From Moringa oleifera (taxonomy: Eukaryota > Streptophyta > Magnoliopsida > Brassicales > Moringaceae), in assembly GCA_021397835.1 (NCBI GenBank), contig JAJFZO010000034.1, positions 2,544,501 through 2,608,500 on the forward strand: a stretch of 64,000 nucleotides of DNA, read 5' to 3'. The notes below the pieces were generated by a model. It saw only the letters and a program-made list of their open reading frames with translations, was not told where the DNA came from and searched no databases. This document shows positions 1 through 13,313 of this stretch, in pieces. Each line of letters begins with the position of its first letter. Positions within the stretch are counted from its first letter, which is position 1. Position numbers and translations under genes: made by a program.

Positions 1-3000
1 TATCAAAATTGAACCTCATTGAAAAAAATTTAATACTAAAAATATTTAAATTAAAAATATTTTTTAACAAATTTTAACTTATAATTTTTTATGAATGTAA
101 TAAAACATTTAAGCTATCATCATAAAAAATTTTAAAATTTTTTTAATACTAAAAATATTTTCTTAAAAAAATATACTATAAAGAATTTAAAAATTCACAA
201 AAAATAGTTAATTAGTTAAAAAATTCTCAAATTTGAAGAATAAAATTAAAATAAATTGCAAAATCTATTTAAGAAGTTTTTGGTTATTTTTAATAATAAA
301 AAAATTATTAATTTTTTATAATCATTTTGAGTCAAGGTTTAATATAAACAAAATCAATAAATGAGGGTATGTTTAGATACATTTTGAAAGTCAGTATTTA
401 ATTGAAAAAAAGAATGTTAAATTCAGAATTTTAAATAATATTTACTCAAAAATTTATATTATAAAAAATAAAAAAATTCATAAAAATATATTATAATTTA
501 AAAATTATTCAAATTTAATAAATCAACTTGCAATAAAGTTTAAAATTCATTCAAATTACTTTTTAAGCATTTCAATAATAAAATTATGATTAATTTTTTA
601 TAATTATTTAAATTTAATTTAATTATTAACCTCGTGGTTTCACGAGATTAAAATGTAAAAACTAATTTGATGATACACAGTCTCAAGGATTAATCATTTG
701 AGTGAGTGTGGTAGCACGTAGAAATGAAAGAACTCCAAGAGTTTGTGTTGCATAAATTGAAGTCCATAGCACGAAGAGAATAATTGAACGACAGTGGAGA
801 TTCGTGACATTGTAATGTTTGCTCCGATAGAATTAAAGATTTTTTTTTTTTATTTTTCATTTTTAAGATAGGGCAAAAGTTGAATAACATAAAAAAATTA
901 TTGTATTTGCACTCTCGTTTTATATTTGTTGTACTTTATTTTTGTGAGTGGTTGTGTATAGTTAAAATTATTTAAGAATGTAACTAAATGTGTAAGAAAT
1001 TTCAAATTTTAATTTTTTCCCTTAGTTGGTTGTCATAAAATCAATATTTAATTGATAGAATAAAGATAAATATAAGCTTTGAACTTTAATTTAATTCAAT
1101 TTTATTGTGAAAATATCAATTTGATTAAAATTAAATTTGAATTTAAACCAATTGTAACAAATTAAGAGTATTATCATAGTTGAAATATCTCAAAAATAAT
1201 TTAAATAATTTTAAATTTACATGCTATTTTTTATGATTTTTAAAATTTTTTAAAGTATAAAATTTTTTGACAAATATTTTTGATATTAAAAAATTTTAAA
1301 TTTTTTTATAATGGTAGTTTGAATATTTGTCTTTTTACATATGTGTAAACTTTTAAGTTAAAATTTGTTATATAAAATCCTCAATTTGAATGTTTTTATT
1401 TTTTAAAATTTTTGATAGAGTATAAATTGAATCAAATTAATAAATTAAATGTAAAATGAAATCGAATTAAAGTTTGAATTAAAAAGTAGATATATTGCAG
1501 TGTTTTAATTTATAGCTCTATAATTAATTTGCTTATTAATGATGAAAAAATTAAATAACTTGTTATTATTATGTATTAATAATATATTAAATAAACTTCT
1601 GATTAAACAATATATAAAATCTGAATTTTCGTAATTCAGATTGCGTTTTAAAATCATCATGAATTTGGTCATAGATACGATTGCAACACTTATAATAATT
1701 ATAACATAATTAAAATAAAATAATAAAAATTTTCAATATATATATATATAAATATAAAGCCTTTGAATTGTGTTCTAATTTTTTATAATCATTTTAAAAA
1801 AATTGTTTGATAATATCATTTTAAAAATGGTATGTTAAATTTTTTTTTGAAGTGATTAATAATTATAATAATATCATTAATAAAAAATTTTCTTTCATAA
1901 AATAAAAAATAAGAATAAGTTCTCTATTTCTTGTTTTAAAAATTAAAAATTGATTTTAAAATTAAATTTTCTAAAATATTTTGTCAAATAATTTTTTATT
2001 TTTATTTTTAAAAATAAAAAATATTTTTCAAAAATAAAAGTCAAACAAACCCATGAAATAAAGAAATATTATTATAATTATTGGCTTCTGTTGAAGTCTT
2101 TGAATAAAAGAGAAGAGTGTGGGGCCACATAGGGCGGCTTGGATCCAGTCTTTTTGAGGTAAAAGTACAATTTTGGAAATTTCATCTAACGACGCGTACG
2201 GTCAGTAATTGGCCGTGCTTATGGTTCACCACTTGCATAATGGCATTCTTTCTTTTTTTAAAAAAATAATAATTTAACTTTTTATAAATAAAAGAAGTCT
2301 CTTTTTTAAAAAATAAATGATTTTAAAATTTTGATTTTTTTAAAATCTCTTTCAAAAAGCAAAAAAACCCATATTAGTCACTAAACTTTATTATCAATAT
2401 TGCAAGGCAATGTGATATAACCAAAGTAATCATTATTTTTTTTTTAAATTTTACTTTAGGAAAAAATTATTTTGAAATAATAATAATAATAATAATAAGT
2501 TTAAGTATAATGTATCATCAAGATTGAACTCTGAAACAAAATTCAAATGTTGTTTCAAAATACAATATAAAAGTATATATAAATTTTGAGATTTAAATTT
2601 TTTAATTTAAAACTTAACCATATTAAATATTTAAATTTATAAATTTTGTTTTTTAAAAAATAAGTAATTATAAAATTATATAAATATTTATAGATTCGCT
2701 CTTGGTGGACAGAATCAATCCCATGTATGATATACATCATATATTTATTTTTTATTAATATTTTAAAAACTTTGTTTTAAGTTTATTTTTTAATTTAAAT
2801 TTAAATAAAATTTAAAATTACCTTAAAATTTTGAAATTTTTTTGAGAATAATTTGATAACATCAAGAAAATTGGGAGAAAAAAATTAAAAAATGGAAGAA
2901 ATTATAGTAAAAAAGGAAGAGAAGGACCAAAGAAGAGATTGTCTCAGTTTTTTAAATTTTTTGTTCTCTTGAACAAACAATTTTTTTGGCCAATTTCGAA

Positions 3001-3100
3001 AAATTCAACTTTTATAATAAAATTAAATTAAAAAATAATTTCATTTGAGTTTTTTCTTAATCTAGGTATTATTTTTCTTAATTTATGGTTGTCTCTAATG
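1..3100. other. AT-rich intergenic spacer with dispersed repeat copies
   Basis: No coding region is supported here. The sequence is very AT-rich and contains at least three pieces of the dispersed repeat described under 39085-39445: forward at about 40-345, a forward partial copy at about 470-625, and reverse at about 1150-1440. The stretch at about 2095-2240 is much less AT-rich and carries no recognisable gene. The short reading frames at 690-890 and 2555-2740 have no codon-usage or homology support. Confidence 0.6.
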
Positions 3101-3120
3101 AATATGCTCTGAAGAGTTTT

Positions 3121-3136
3121 GGCCCATAAGGCCCAT
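3121..3136 (+). promoter_or_regulatory. Paired site II (GGCCCAT) promoter boxes of CTPA2
   Basis: Two GGCCCAT heptamers start at 3121 and 3130, about 150 bases upstream of the CTPA2 start codon. GGCCCA/TGGGCC 'site II' elements are known TCP-bound promoter boxes of plant housekeeping genes. The single-spacer pairing just ahead of the gene makes them the best candidate promoter elements. Function is inferred from motif and position only. Confidence 0.45.
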
Positions 3137-3277
3137 TACGTTCTGCTTCTATTTTCCAGTTAGCCTAATTTTCTGTAGCCCGCCCAATTTTTTAAAGGAA
3201 AGAAAAGGAAAATAATTGGAGAAGTCGATAAGGAAGCAAAATCCAAGCAGAGATCAAGTTCGTGGGGCTCTCCGTCC

Positions 3278-6200
3278 ATGGAGGTCCTTGCTAGCACTTC
3301 TCTTTGTCCTCATTTCAGTGTCTCCAGCTTCAACACAAATTCTTATTGCAATGTCAAGAGTCAGGTGTGCTTTTCTGTTGAACCTCCTGTTTTTGCTTTA
3401 TTCCCTGTTTGGCTGCCCGGAAGGCCTGGTGAAACGAAAAGATGGTTATACATGTAAACAAAAGAACGTGAAGCTTTTTTTTAAGTTTCTATCTGTAATA
3501 CAATGTGGATTTTCGTCTGCCAATGAGACACATTGCCTGATTTTTACTTTAACCTGAGACTTATAGAAGATGATTGATGATGTATTCATGGCGTTTTGTC
3601 ATTCAAATTTAGCCCATTTAGGCTGTAGGTTGCATCTTCTGCTTTCCCTCTTTTATCTGAAAGTACATGAATATGTGAATATGAATACTACTTTTCTCAT
3701 CTGAGAGGTCCTTTTATACGTACTTTCGATCGGACATTTCACAGGTGCCACCATGGACCCAGCCTATGAGGCTGATAGAAGCTCGATTGTGGAGTCCTGC
3801 ATTGTGCGTGAGGGCAAATAGCAATTACAGGCCTAGAAGTTACAGAATTTCTGATGGAGCTTTTAGACCTCCTGTCTTCCTTAATTCAGTGTGCGGGTTC
3901 AACAAAACCTTTTCATTGCAGCATACCCTGCTGCTTTCTACTAGTTATGCATACCATCTGAAATCCAGGACATATAAAACCAGTCTTCAGAAAGTAATTA
4001 ATTCCTCAAAGAAAGTCAGAGGCCTTTTCGTCCGGTTAGTTGCTGCAGTGCTACTTGCTACATCAGTTCCTATTGCTGTTAGCAGCACTTCCTCTTGTAA
4101 GTTTAAAGTTTACATAAAATATTAATGGGAGATGCAAGATGCAGAAGATTAGATGGTTTATGTGCCATCCTAATTCTTGTTGTCTTTCTTCAGGGGCTCT
4201 TAGTGAAGAGAATCTCCTCTTCTTAGAGGCATGGAGAACCATTGATCGTGCATATGTCGACAAAACTTTCAATGGACAAAGTTGGTTTCGCTACAGAGAA
4301 AATGCACTGCGAAATGAACCAATGAATACCCGAGAAGAGACTTGTATGCATCCTGCTCTTCGCTATCTTTAATAAATGTAATTGTCTGCATCTCACAAGA
4401 GTAGAATGATGTGAAAATAGAAGAAGTTGCCATTAGATCATATGTTGTATATTCATATTTCACTGATTGCACTTTGTATATATTTCTTAATATTTGGATG
4501 ACCTAAAATGCTGTAATCATTTCACTGTTATCATCCAAATCATCATACTTGTCTACCTAATTCCTGGTGGCTTATTTGCATGCAGACATGGCTATTAGGA
4601 GGATGCTTGCTACACTGGATGATCCTTTCACAAGGTTTCTAGAGCCTGAAAAGTTTAAGAGTTTACAGGTATGAGGCTGCTTGTTCATACATTATAATTT
4701 TACAACATTATGGCATGAATAGCATGGCAACCAGCACACAAAATTTAAAATGTGAATAGTATGCTTTTGAACAATTTGGGCTTCAGTTGGACGTTCTCCC
4801 TCAAGTCTGTTAACATCTTTGTTGAAGGCAGTCAGGAACTCAAGGGGCTCTGACAGGTGTTGGGCTGTCAATAGGCTACCCTGCAGCATCTGATGAGTCT
4901 GCTGGTGGCCTTGTTGTTATTTCAGCCGCTCCAGGAGGCCCTGCAAATAAGGCTGGCATATTGTCTGGGGATATAATCCTAGCAATAGATGAAATTAGCA
5001 CGGAAAGCATGGGCATATATGATGCAGCAGAGCGTTTGCAGTAAGTATCTTTATCTTGCGAGCAAATTAAATTTACCAAATTGATGTGGACCATATGAAA
5101 GTACGTTAGCTGGGGCTTTTAAGAGAGCAGAACTTAATAATGAGAGATTATCTCATGGAGAAGCCTCCTGTTTTCATCTTCTTCCTGCACATTTAAGTTT
5201 TCAATGTCTTGCTAGTTCATTAGATTGAGAAGAAAATATCTATCTACTAGATTTGACAAATATAGGACTCTTGTTGGTACAGTTGCCTTGCTGGAAAAGG
5301 GTTTGGAGACCAGAGAATGCTGATGCTGATATGTAGTGCTTTGGAATAAAACAGTATAACTGTTTGGGTCTCTTTGCAAATAATGTTGTATTCTCTATTT
5401 GATTTAGTTTCTTCGCCTCTAATAATTTTAGACTCTTGGAAGGGCTTTGTTCCTCTCCTCATTAATTTATGCCTTCTCCAGTAATTTGTTTTAGCAAAAG
5501 TTTGTTGCAATGCAGGGGTCCTGAAGGAAGCTCAGTTGAATTAACCATTCGCAGTGGATCAGAAATAAAGCGCTTAGCTTTGACGTGCGTTTTCTTTCCA
5601 TTCACTTCTTGTCAAATTTTTGCCCAAGGTAGAAAGTAGGTCTCACTGCGGGAGGTTTGTTGCTCATTGTCATTACTTGGGGTGGTCCTAAGCTACCTTA
5701 ATGGTGGTACTAGTATTACTTTTTGGTTATAGTTATGCTCTAGGGATTGGTTATGAATCAAGTGATAAGAAATCTTTTTTCATTGAAAAGTAACCATCTA
5801 CTGTTTACCAGGAGAGAGAAAGTTTCACTCAATCCTGTGAAGTCAAGACTATGTGAAGTTCCTGGTTCTGGGAAGGATACCCCTAGGATTGGTTATATTA
5901 AACTGACATCATTCAATCAAAATGCTTCTGGTAAGCATAGTTTGCTCTTGTAATTATTTCCTTTGAGTTTCAGTATAAAGATTTTCTTTAGTCGCATGGA
6001 AGCTCCCTGAATTTGACTAAGTGAAAAGAAACTTCTAATTATAGTGAATTCATGGATGATACATGTTCCTTTGATTAACACATGCTTCTTGTAGATATAT
6101 GTCCTGTCTGAAAACACAGACCACATTCCTCTCATCTCTGATGAGTATTAGTGCTTAATGGTAATCAAGTTAATCTGCAATTCTGTCTGTTTAGGTGTTT

Positions 6201-8067
6201 CTCCCACAATTTTTTTCATTTTCCAAGGTGTCTAGAATACAACATTTGTTAGGAAGGTGTTTCACATTTTGACCAATTTCTCACTTGGGGGGCCATGGCA
6301 TGATTGGAAAAATTTAATATATATATGTATATATATTCTTCTTTCATTTATGTTTGGATAAAAAAAATTTCCAAGTCTGACTTTTTTTTTTTTTAAAACT
6401 TTTTAGTGTTCTTCTCCCTCTTTCTCTATGTGTCTTAGCTAACATGGTGCAGGATCTACCAGAATTTTGACTACAAGGTATTTTATTCTGGGATTTTACA
6501 TGTCATATAGGTGCTGTCAAGGAAGCAATTGACACTTTAAGGAGTAACAATATTAATGCCTTTGTGCTGGATCTTCGAGATAATAGGTGATTGTCTTTCT
6601 AAATGCTTCTTTTAAAATTGGTACTATGCCAGGCTTTCTGAATGCTTAATTTTTCTGCAGTGGTGGTCTTTTCCCAGAAGGAATTGAGATTGCAAAGATT
6701 TGGTAAGCTAATCTGGAGGACTAGTGGCAAACAATAAATAGCTATACTCATGCATTTGCTTGTCAATATATGGGTACATTGTTTTACATGTTTTCTGTAA
6801 CATCTTTTCTTTAATGAATTAAATGATTTGGCATACAATTCATTGCTCTTGAGTGCTGATTTATGTCTCAAATTTTGGATCATAATATGGGACATACTTT
6901 TGATGATGCAAATCTTTGCTTATGAAATTTATGTAACAAATATCATATAAATTTTTAAAGATATGGATGCATGCAGGAATCAGTGTGTAAATTAGTGTAA
7001 TTTGAGTTTCGGTGGTACATCATAATTATTTTTTTTTTCAACTCTGTAGATTTTATGACTTCCATTTTTGAGGATCTTTTTAAGTGCCATTGTTTTTCAT
7101 AGATCAAAGTTTAAGAATGCTTTCCAGCTTCAATACCATATTCTATTGTAGTTTTATTTTCATTCTCAGGAGCACCTAAACCGCAGTTTTAAGAATCATC
7201 GTGAATGTGCTTCATATAAAGGACTGTTTGCTTTTCAGGCTAGACAAAGGTGTGATTGTGTATATTTGTGATAGTCGTGGTGTCAGAGACATTTATGACA
7301 CCGACGGAAGCAGTGCAATAGCAGCATCAGAACCTCTAGCTGTGCTGGTATACTTTCTTATGCTCAATGATTACTAGAGTTCGCCATGATAATCCCTTAT
7401 GCTCTTAAGATGCCTTAGCAGATAGGTTTTTTGTTACAGTTTATGATATGGACAATAAACCATGTCTTTGGCATTCCTCATATCATCATATTCTCTCCTT
7501 CCCTCCCACCTTCCTGCTTCTCTCCCTCTCTTGCTGTCTTCCCTCGGATTTTTATTTTTTTGTTTTCGGTCTTCAGAGCAACCTTCTTCATGGACAGTAT
7601 GCATTACTTCATTGTTCTATACTTCTGCAGATTGCACAATTGGTATCTAATATTTTAGGTTGGTCCATTTCTACGATCTCTACATCTATCATGTGGATTG
7701 GGCTTAGTTCTATGAAGAATTTCCTGATCAAATCTGTGGTATTAAATTATTGATGTCTCTTTGAATCTCATATCAGGTGAATAAGGGCACTGCCAGTGCA
7801 AGTGAAATACTGGCTGGTGCATTAAAAGACAACAAACGTGCTGTGTTGTTCGGGGAACCTACTTATGGAAAAGGGTAACTATTTTTTCTTTTAAAATGTA
7901 TATGCATTTGTATTATATATTATTTCCTAATCAAACAATTTGTTCTTCTGCAGAAAGATTCAGTCAGTTTTCAAGCTGTCTGATGGCTCTGGCTTGGCTG
8001 TTACAGTTGCTCGATATGAGACACCGGCTCACACTGATATCGACAAGGTCTCCTTCACCGTCTTCAA

Positions 8068-8110
<43 letters not shown>

Positions 8111-8270
8111 AAATGCTAACTCCTTTCCTCTTGCTCCTACACAGGTGGGTGTGATTCCTGATCATCCGCTGCCAAAGTCATTTCCCAAGGATGAGGATGC
8201 TTTTTGTGGCTGCCTTGATGACCCTGCATCTGCCTGCTATCTCAAGAGAGTCCAACTGTTTGCAAGATAG
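3278..8270 (+). CDS. CTPA2: Carboxyl-terminal processing peptidase, chloroplast lumen (CtpA/CTPA2, family S41)
   Basis: Thirteen exons join in frame: 3278-3364, 3745-4096, 4194-4343, 4586-4668, 4832-5040, 5516-5584, 5812-5930, 6511-6586, 6661-6702, 7239-7347, 7777-7874, 7954-8047, 8145-8270. The product is 537 residues. The N-terminus ([15 protein letters not shown]) is Ser-rich like a transit peptide, and a hydrophobic stretch near residues 128-143 fits a lumen-targeting signal. A PDZ domain follows at about 225-310, then the S41 protease domain. The nucleophile Ser439 lies in GTASASE and the general base Lys464 in YGKG, 25 residues apart as in algal D1 protease. Known role of the family: removal of the D1 (PsbA) C-terminal extension so that the photosystem II Mn cluster can assemble. 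The start at 3278 was chosen because it alone gives a transit peptide that splices in frame. The sequence matches remembered Arabidopsis CTPA2 (At4g17740) closely. Exon 1 is the least certain. Confidence 0.92.
8071..8106 (+). repeat. (TC)18 microsatellite in CTPA2 intron 12
   Basis: An uninterrupted TC dinucleotide run sits inside the 97-base intron 8048-8144. It makes up over a third of the intron and lies upstream of the acceptor at 8143-8144, so it is part of an extended pyrimidine tract. Confidence 0.95.
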
Positions 8271-9513
8271 ATTTTTTTGTGTAAATACCATTTTTAGATA
8301 GGAGAATTCTGTGTCTTTGATTATGTTGGAAGGCTTCATTACAAAAGCAGAATTTGGAACAGAACAACCAAAACAGTCTTTAGTGATCAAATAAAGAAAA
8401 CCTTTGAATACTTCAGAACTTTTAGTGCACACCTTGAACTTTATTGATCCTTGAAACAATATATGCTTCCGGTTTTAGGTGGTTTTCATATTTAATTACA
8501 GGAAAAAGGTGATATGATGAATGATAAGATAAATATAACTTATTCAATTGTCCATAACTGACAATCCGACAAGCTGACTACAATATGTTCATTGAAAAAG
8601 CAGAACAACTTGCTTGAATTGGAGCCCTCTCTATAAGGGCTCATAAGGCCAAGTCGAGGAAAATACCAACCACAGAAAAGAAAAGAATCCTGTTCAGGAA
8701 CTCCTAACAAGGTGAAAATGAAATATACTTGCGCAAAGATCTTAGAAGTTCCTTCAAGAATATGGGTCAAGGGGACTAGGGACTGCCAATCATAAGACAG
8801 TGACTGGGGAATGCCTGAAGCATACAAGTGGTGCCATTTTATGCACTCGCTGTTGCAGAAAGCTCCAGTCATGACCGTGGCCATTGCATAGGATGCCAGA
8901 GGAAGGAAGAACATGGATTGATATACAAACACTACCAAGCCAACAATTGGGTATGTAAAAGATCCAGGTGTTTAAGCGTGCATGAGGGTTGGAATTCAAA
9001 GCTATCCCTTAGGAAATGGTGCATTTGATCACGAGCTTTTCTGGGGTGATTTTCAGTATACATAAAGAGAGACCAATCCACCAGCTAACAATATCAGACA
9101 ACCAGAATAAGATATCTAAAATGTTGCATGTTATTCACTTCCAGTAAGAGAAAGGGATCGAGACAATACAGTTCCGAGTTACAGGTGAAACTCAATTACT
9201 TACCATGCATGTAACTTGATCATGATGATGATCAGAAATTTTAGATGAATTGCCCACAAAAGAGTGGGAAAGAAATTATGTAAACATTCACAGAAGAGCA
9301 TCATTGTTGCAGCAAAACGTGTAAATGAAGTGCTTTAGCTCCAATTGAATTTGGCTCTTATAGACAATGGACAGTTTGGTCTTTGGCTTTAATTGATTCA
9401 CTGTGAATTGATTCACTGTGCATGAGATGCAACCAAGCAGTAAGGACGAGCCACTTGCAAGCAAAGCTAATCAAAGTCAATGGTGAGACACAAAGCCTGC
9501 TGGTTGGGAATCA
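8271..9513. other. Region between convergent genes (3' flanks)
   Basis: CTPA2 (+) and the membrane-protein gene (-) end toward each other here, so both 3' untranslated regions are expected. Base composition is less AT-rich than the true spacers. A reverse-strand frame of 132 codons (8938-8540) is open but unrecognised; see the findings. No other gene is supported. Confidence 0.5.
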
Positions 9514-11642
9514 CTAGAGAAACCTTGTCCAAGAGCCCAAAAATGGGAAGAGAGCTATCAACAATCTCAGCAACAATGGTGTCCCACTATTCCTTTCCCT
9601 TTCACTCAACTTACCTTTCTCCACAGGTGTCCTTCGTGTCCCGTCCGCGGTTTGAGAGGGCTCACAGATGGGTGCCATACTATCCAACTCATCCCATCCA
9701 CCAAAATTAGGAGCATTTGGAGTCCCATTATCAGCTGAACCATTGTTACGACCAACCCATGATTGGTTTCCCATCTTTCTCTTTCTGGTCTCCTGGCCTT
9801 TTTCTTGTTTTTCCTCTGTCCCATAAGTGTTTGTAGTGCCACTAGATGGTTTCCTTCTCATCCTGGCCTTCCGTTTTGGCTTACGTTTTTCCTTTCCCAT
9901 CAGCTTCTCAAATGCTAGAATCAGTGCTGACAGCCCAATGGCTACTGCTAATGCCATAAGGAAAGCTTTTGGACCAGTAGCTAGAATGAGAGATATAAGG
10001 ACAAATGGGAGCATCCAACCAAAAGATTTAAATACCTGCAGTGACCAAAAAAACCCAATCATGCCAATGCCAGTCCTCCAATAGAAGTATCAATCAGATA
10101 CAATATAATAGAACTTCTGAGAAATATATATCCTATGACTCAAACATACACCACACCGGAAATCAGAAGTGTCTTATATCGAGAATATCATATATCCCCC
10201 TCAAAATTAGTAAATAAATAGATGATATGAATTCCTAAGTACACATATATCAAGAGATCATCAGCCAAATAAAGATGGTGACAAGTGCTTATAGACTTCT
10301 AACCTGAAGACTCAGCAACACTGCAAGTCAGTGGCATAGAACAGGTAGACATGGAGAACAAAACACTAATGACTTGAGTTTGGAATTCTGTTGAACAGCC
10401 ATGTCAAAGAAAGAACTGCAGCTACTAATATCAGATATTCCAGAGACACCTCAATAATCAAGAACCAAATGACTACAGTTTTTGACAGAAACAGGAACTA
10501 TGGTTCCTTCTGTTTCTTTCAATCCTCTTAAACTTTTATGGCAGATTTTCCACACTTTCACCAAAGCACTGCAAAGATAATTTATGGACTGAAACACTCT
10601 GCCTCAGTTGATGCAAAGACACAAGGGCCAAAAGTGGCAGTTGCCTCGCCTGGATTAGTGGCTTATGGGCTTTTGTTTGATGATAGAGCTTTGAACATAA
10701 ACCTCTTTTTCAAAACCATGAATACACTAAAAGGACAATAGCACTATGAATCTACTTGCAGAAGCTCTAGTACTACCTATCTTAGAAGTTGGAAGCGAGT
10801 TAACACTTCAAACAAGTTGCACTATTTGCTTATCTGATCCAGTGGTCAAAAGTTCCTTATGATAATATTTAAATATGTCCATCTGTTTATCAGATTTTCA
10901 AATATTCGAATGTAGAAACAGCATCTCGAGTTTCAAACACAGGTTACATATGAACTTGAGATAAGAAGTCTTTCATTTGAATAAATAAAGAAGAGCAATA
11001 GTTGGGTTCCTGCACTTTCGAACATAAATAGAGACAAATAATGAAAGCTCTCATCAACATGAACATCAGTTATGTTTCTTAGAAGAGTGAAGTAAAGAAA
11101 ACAACCCCAAATTGTGCCCACAAAGTAGAACTCACAAGTCTAGAGATAATGTTGACAAAGAAAAGAGAGGGAATTACCTTGAAAATCCAGACATTATCGA
11201 TCACTTGGTCCAAAATCCCAGACGACTCATCACCCATCTCCTCCACCAGCTCCAATTGATCAGACCACCACCGTCGTCTTCTCTTCCTCCTCTTCTTTAT
11301 CCTCTTCATTCCCCAACTTCCAGCATCACCATAAATATCATCATCTTCATCATCGTCGTATTGGTTACCGTTGTTGCCTCGAAAACTGAAACCTAGCTTC
11401 CGGGACCGAGCTTTCTCTACAACTGCGTCCCATTTCAGCCACCTGATCGTGGTGGTGTTGAATGACGAGCAACGAAGATGAGAATAAACGCAAAAAAGAT
11501 TTGGGTTTTTGAGTTTCCATGAATATGAACATGATTGAGGGAAGACGATGCAGCCACATGTAGGTAGAGCCAGTGTGAGCAAGAGACCTCTCTCCTTCAT
11601 TACCGTTTGCAGAAGTTGCCACGTTTTTCTAATCTTCTTCAT
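9514..11642 (-). CDS. Small predicted membrane protein of unknown function (possible At4g13530 orthologue)
   Basis: Two exons on the reverse strand, 11642-11178 and 10035-9514, are separated by a 1.14 kb intron with a good donor and a TTTTTGGTCACTGCAG acceptor; the joint is phase 0. The product is 328 residues. Visible parts: an N-terminus that could be an organelle-targeting peptide (a second Met at residue 15 is an alternative start), an acidic run at 95-103, a strongly basic run at 112-124 (KRIKKRRKRRRRW), two adjacent hydrophobic helices at about 160-202, a basic stretch after them, and a polar, low-complexity tail. The helices suggest a membrane hairpin. I do not recognise a domain. Its neighbour SMAP1 is divergently oriented across a 1.5 kb spacer. 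From memory, Arabidopsis has a 'transmembrane protein' gene (At4g13530) next to SMAP1, so orthology is likely but unverified. A TGGGCC box lies at 11699-11704, just upstream. Confidence 0.75.
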
Positions 11643-11709
11643 TCAAAATTCTCTTTCTTTAGATCTTCATTCGAAAAGCACAAGGGGGCAATACGGGCTG
11701 GGCCGCAGT

Positions 11710-13020
11710 TCCTGAGGGCCTGTCATAATTCTGCTATGCTTTGGAAATTTCTAATAAGAAACAAAATCATTTAATTATATATATTGTTAATTATTATTTG
11801 ATAATATAAAATTTTAAATAAATATTATTTAAAATTTTAAGTTTTAAATTTTTTAAATAAAAATTTATTTATTAATTTATTTATCTTAAATTTTGACAAA
11901 ATTAATATAAAAAAGCAATAATATTTTTATTATTGAAATGCTTAAAAACTGTTTAATTAAATTTTAAATTTTATTTTGATTTCGTCTTTCATATTAAATA
12001 ATTTTTAACTAATGAGCTATTTTTTATAATTTTTAAATTTTTTAATAATATAAATTAATTTAAAACTTTAGTATTAAACAATTCTGAATTTTTTATGGCA
12101 AAACCTAAATTTTTTTGTGGTTATAAATAATTTAAATTAAAATTATTTGTAAAAAAATTTATTTAATTTTTTAATAAAATTTATTTTGGTCTAAATTGAT
12201 GGATCAAAATTTGTTTGGAGATATTTCAAAATTAATGTTTAATTCCATAGAGAGAGCAAAATATAAGGTTTTAAATTATATTTATTTAAACATTTTACTA
12301 ATTTAATTTAAAATAATTTTTTAAAATCATCTTGCATCCTATTTAAATCAAATTACAAATTAAGCAGAAATTCAAATAAAAAACTTATATTATGAAATTA
12401 TTAAATTGACTTAAAAGTTATTACAGATTGAATGATATATATATTTTCAGTATATTATAATTTATATTAATTTATTTTTTATTTGGAGTAATATAATTTT
12501 ATAATAAAATAAAAAATATATAAAATTTTAACATTTAGTATATATTATCAATTAAATTTTTATATTTAAAAAAATAAGATATCAAACTTAATTTATTAAT
12601 TTGATTTAACAAAAATAGTTTTATTGTTAAAATATTTTAAAAAAATAACTCATAAAAATTCTTATTTTATTTTGAGTTTATTTTTTAAAATATAAATATT
12701 TTTAATTTAATATTTATTCTTTAAAATTTTAAAATTTTTAAAATTTAGAATACATATTTTTTAAAAATAATTTAAATATTTAAATTTTAAAATAATTTAA
12801 ATATTTTTATATTTATAAAAAAATCAAATTTAAATTTATGACTTAAAATCTTTAATAAGAATATCTATGATTCTTTTAATTTTTAACAAAATGTAATTTA
12901 ATCAAATTTGATTGGTTATATTTTGAACAATAAATTTTATATAATTTTTATTCAAAATAAAATCATCTTAATAAATGACGATTGTCTAATTATATTTTGA
13001 AGTCACAGTTATTTTTACTA
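11710..13020. other. AT-rich spacer between divergent genes
   Basis: This is the shared upstream region of the membrane-protein gene (-) and SMAP1 (+). It is extremely AT-rich with no credible reading frame. A reverse-oriented, diverged piece of the dispersed AT-rich repeat is visible at about 12005-12240 (TATTTTTTATAATTTTTAAA and following). Beyond the TGGGCC box at its left end I see no defined regulatory site. Confidence 0.5.
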
Positions 13021-13124
13021 TTTTTTTAAATAAAATTGGAGATCTTCTCCATTTCAGCCGTGCTTTCTTTAGAGAGCAACATTCGGTGTCGGTGAGGGAG
13101 AACAAAAAGCCCTAAGAGGGAGAG

Positions 13125-13313
13125 ATGAGGCCAGTGCAGATGGAGTTGATGGCAGAGATGGAAGACCAAGGGGCATCGGTGGCGATGGACGTGGACGACG
13201 TGGACCCACTGGAGATCTTTGGGGAGGGCGCCGTCTCCGTCGACAACAAACTCGCAGACGCCGACTTCTTCAACAACTTTCAGGACGATTTTGATGACTC
13301 CGACATCAACTGA
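13125..13313 (+). CDS. SMAP1: Small acidic protein 1 (SMAP1)
   Basis: A single-exon frame encodes 62 residues, exactly the length known for Arabidopsis SMAP1 (At4g13520). The protein is strongly acidic, with an N-terminal MRPVQMELMAEMEDQGAS, a central MDVDDVDPLEIFGEG, and a conserved C-terminus beginning VDNKLADADFFNNF and ending in FDDSDIN. The acidic Phe/Asp C-terminus is the signature of this small plant family. In Arabidopsis SMAP1 mediates responses to the synthetic auxin 2,4-D and acts with the AXR1/COP9-signalosome-linked ubiquitin pathway; that role is from published work, not this sequence. The start is the first ATG and gives the full conserved N-terminus. The upstream leader at about 13030-13124 is of normal composition. 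Confidence 0.9.
   Translation: MRPVQMELMAEMEDQGASVAMDVDDVDPLEIFGEGAVSVDNKLADADFFNNFQDDFDDSDIN

Noticed and set aside
11112..11396. Forward frame of 94 codons opposite the membrane-protein gene
   Set aside because: It is antisense to exon 1, whose acidic and basic runs leave the opposite strand open.
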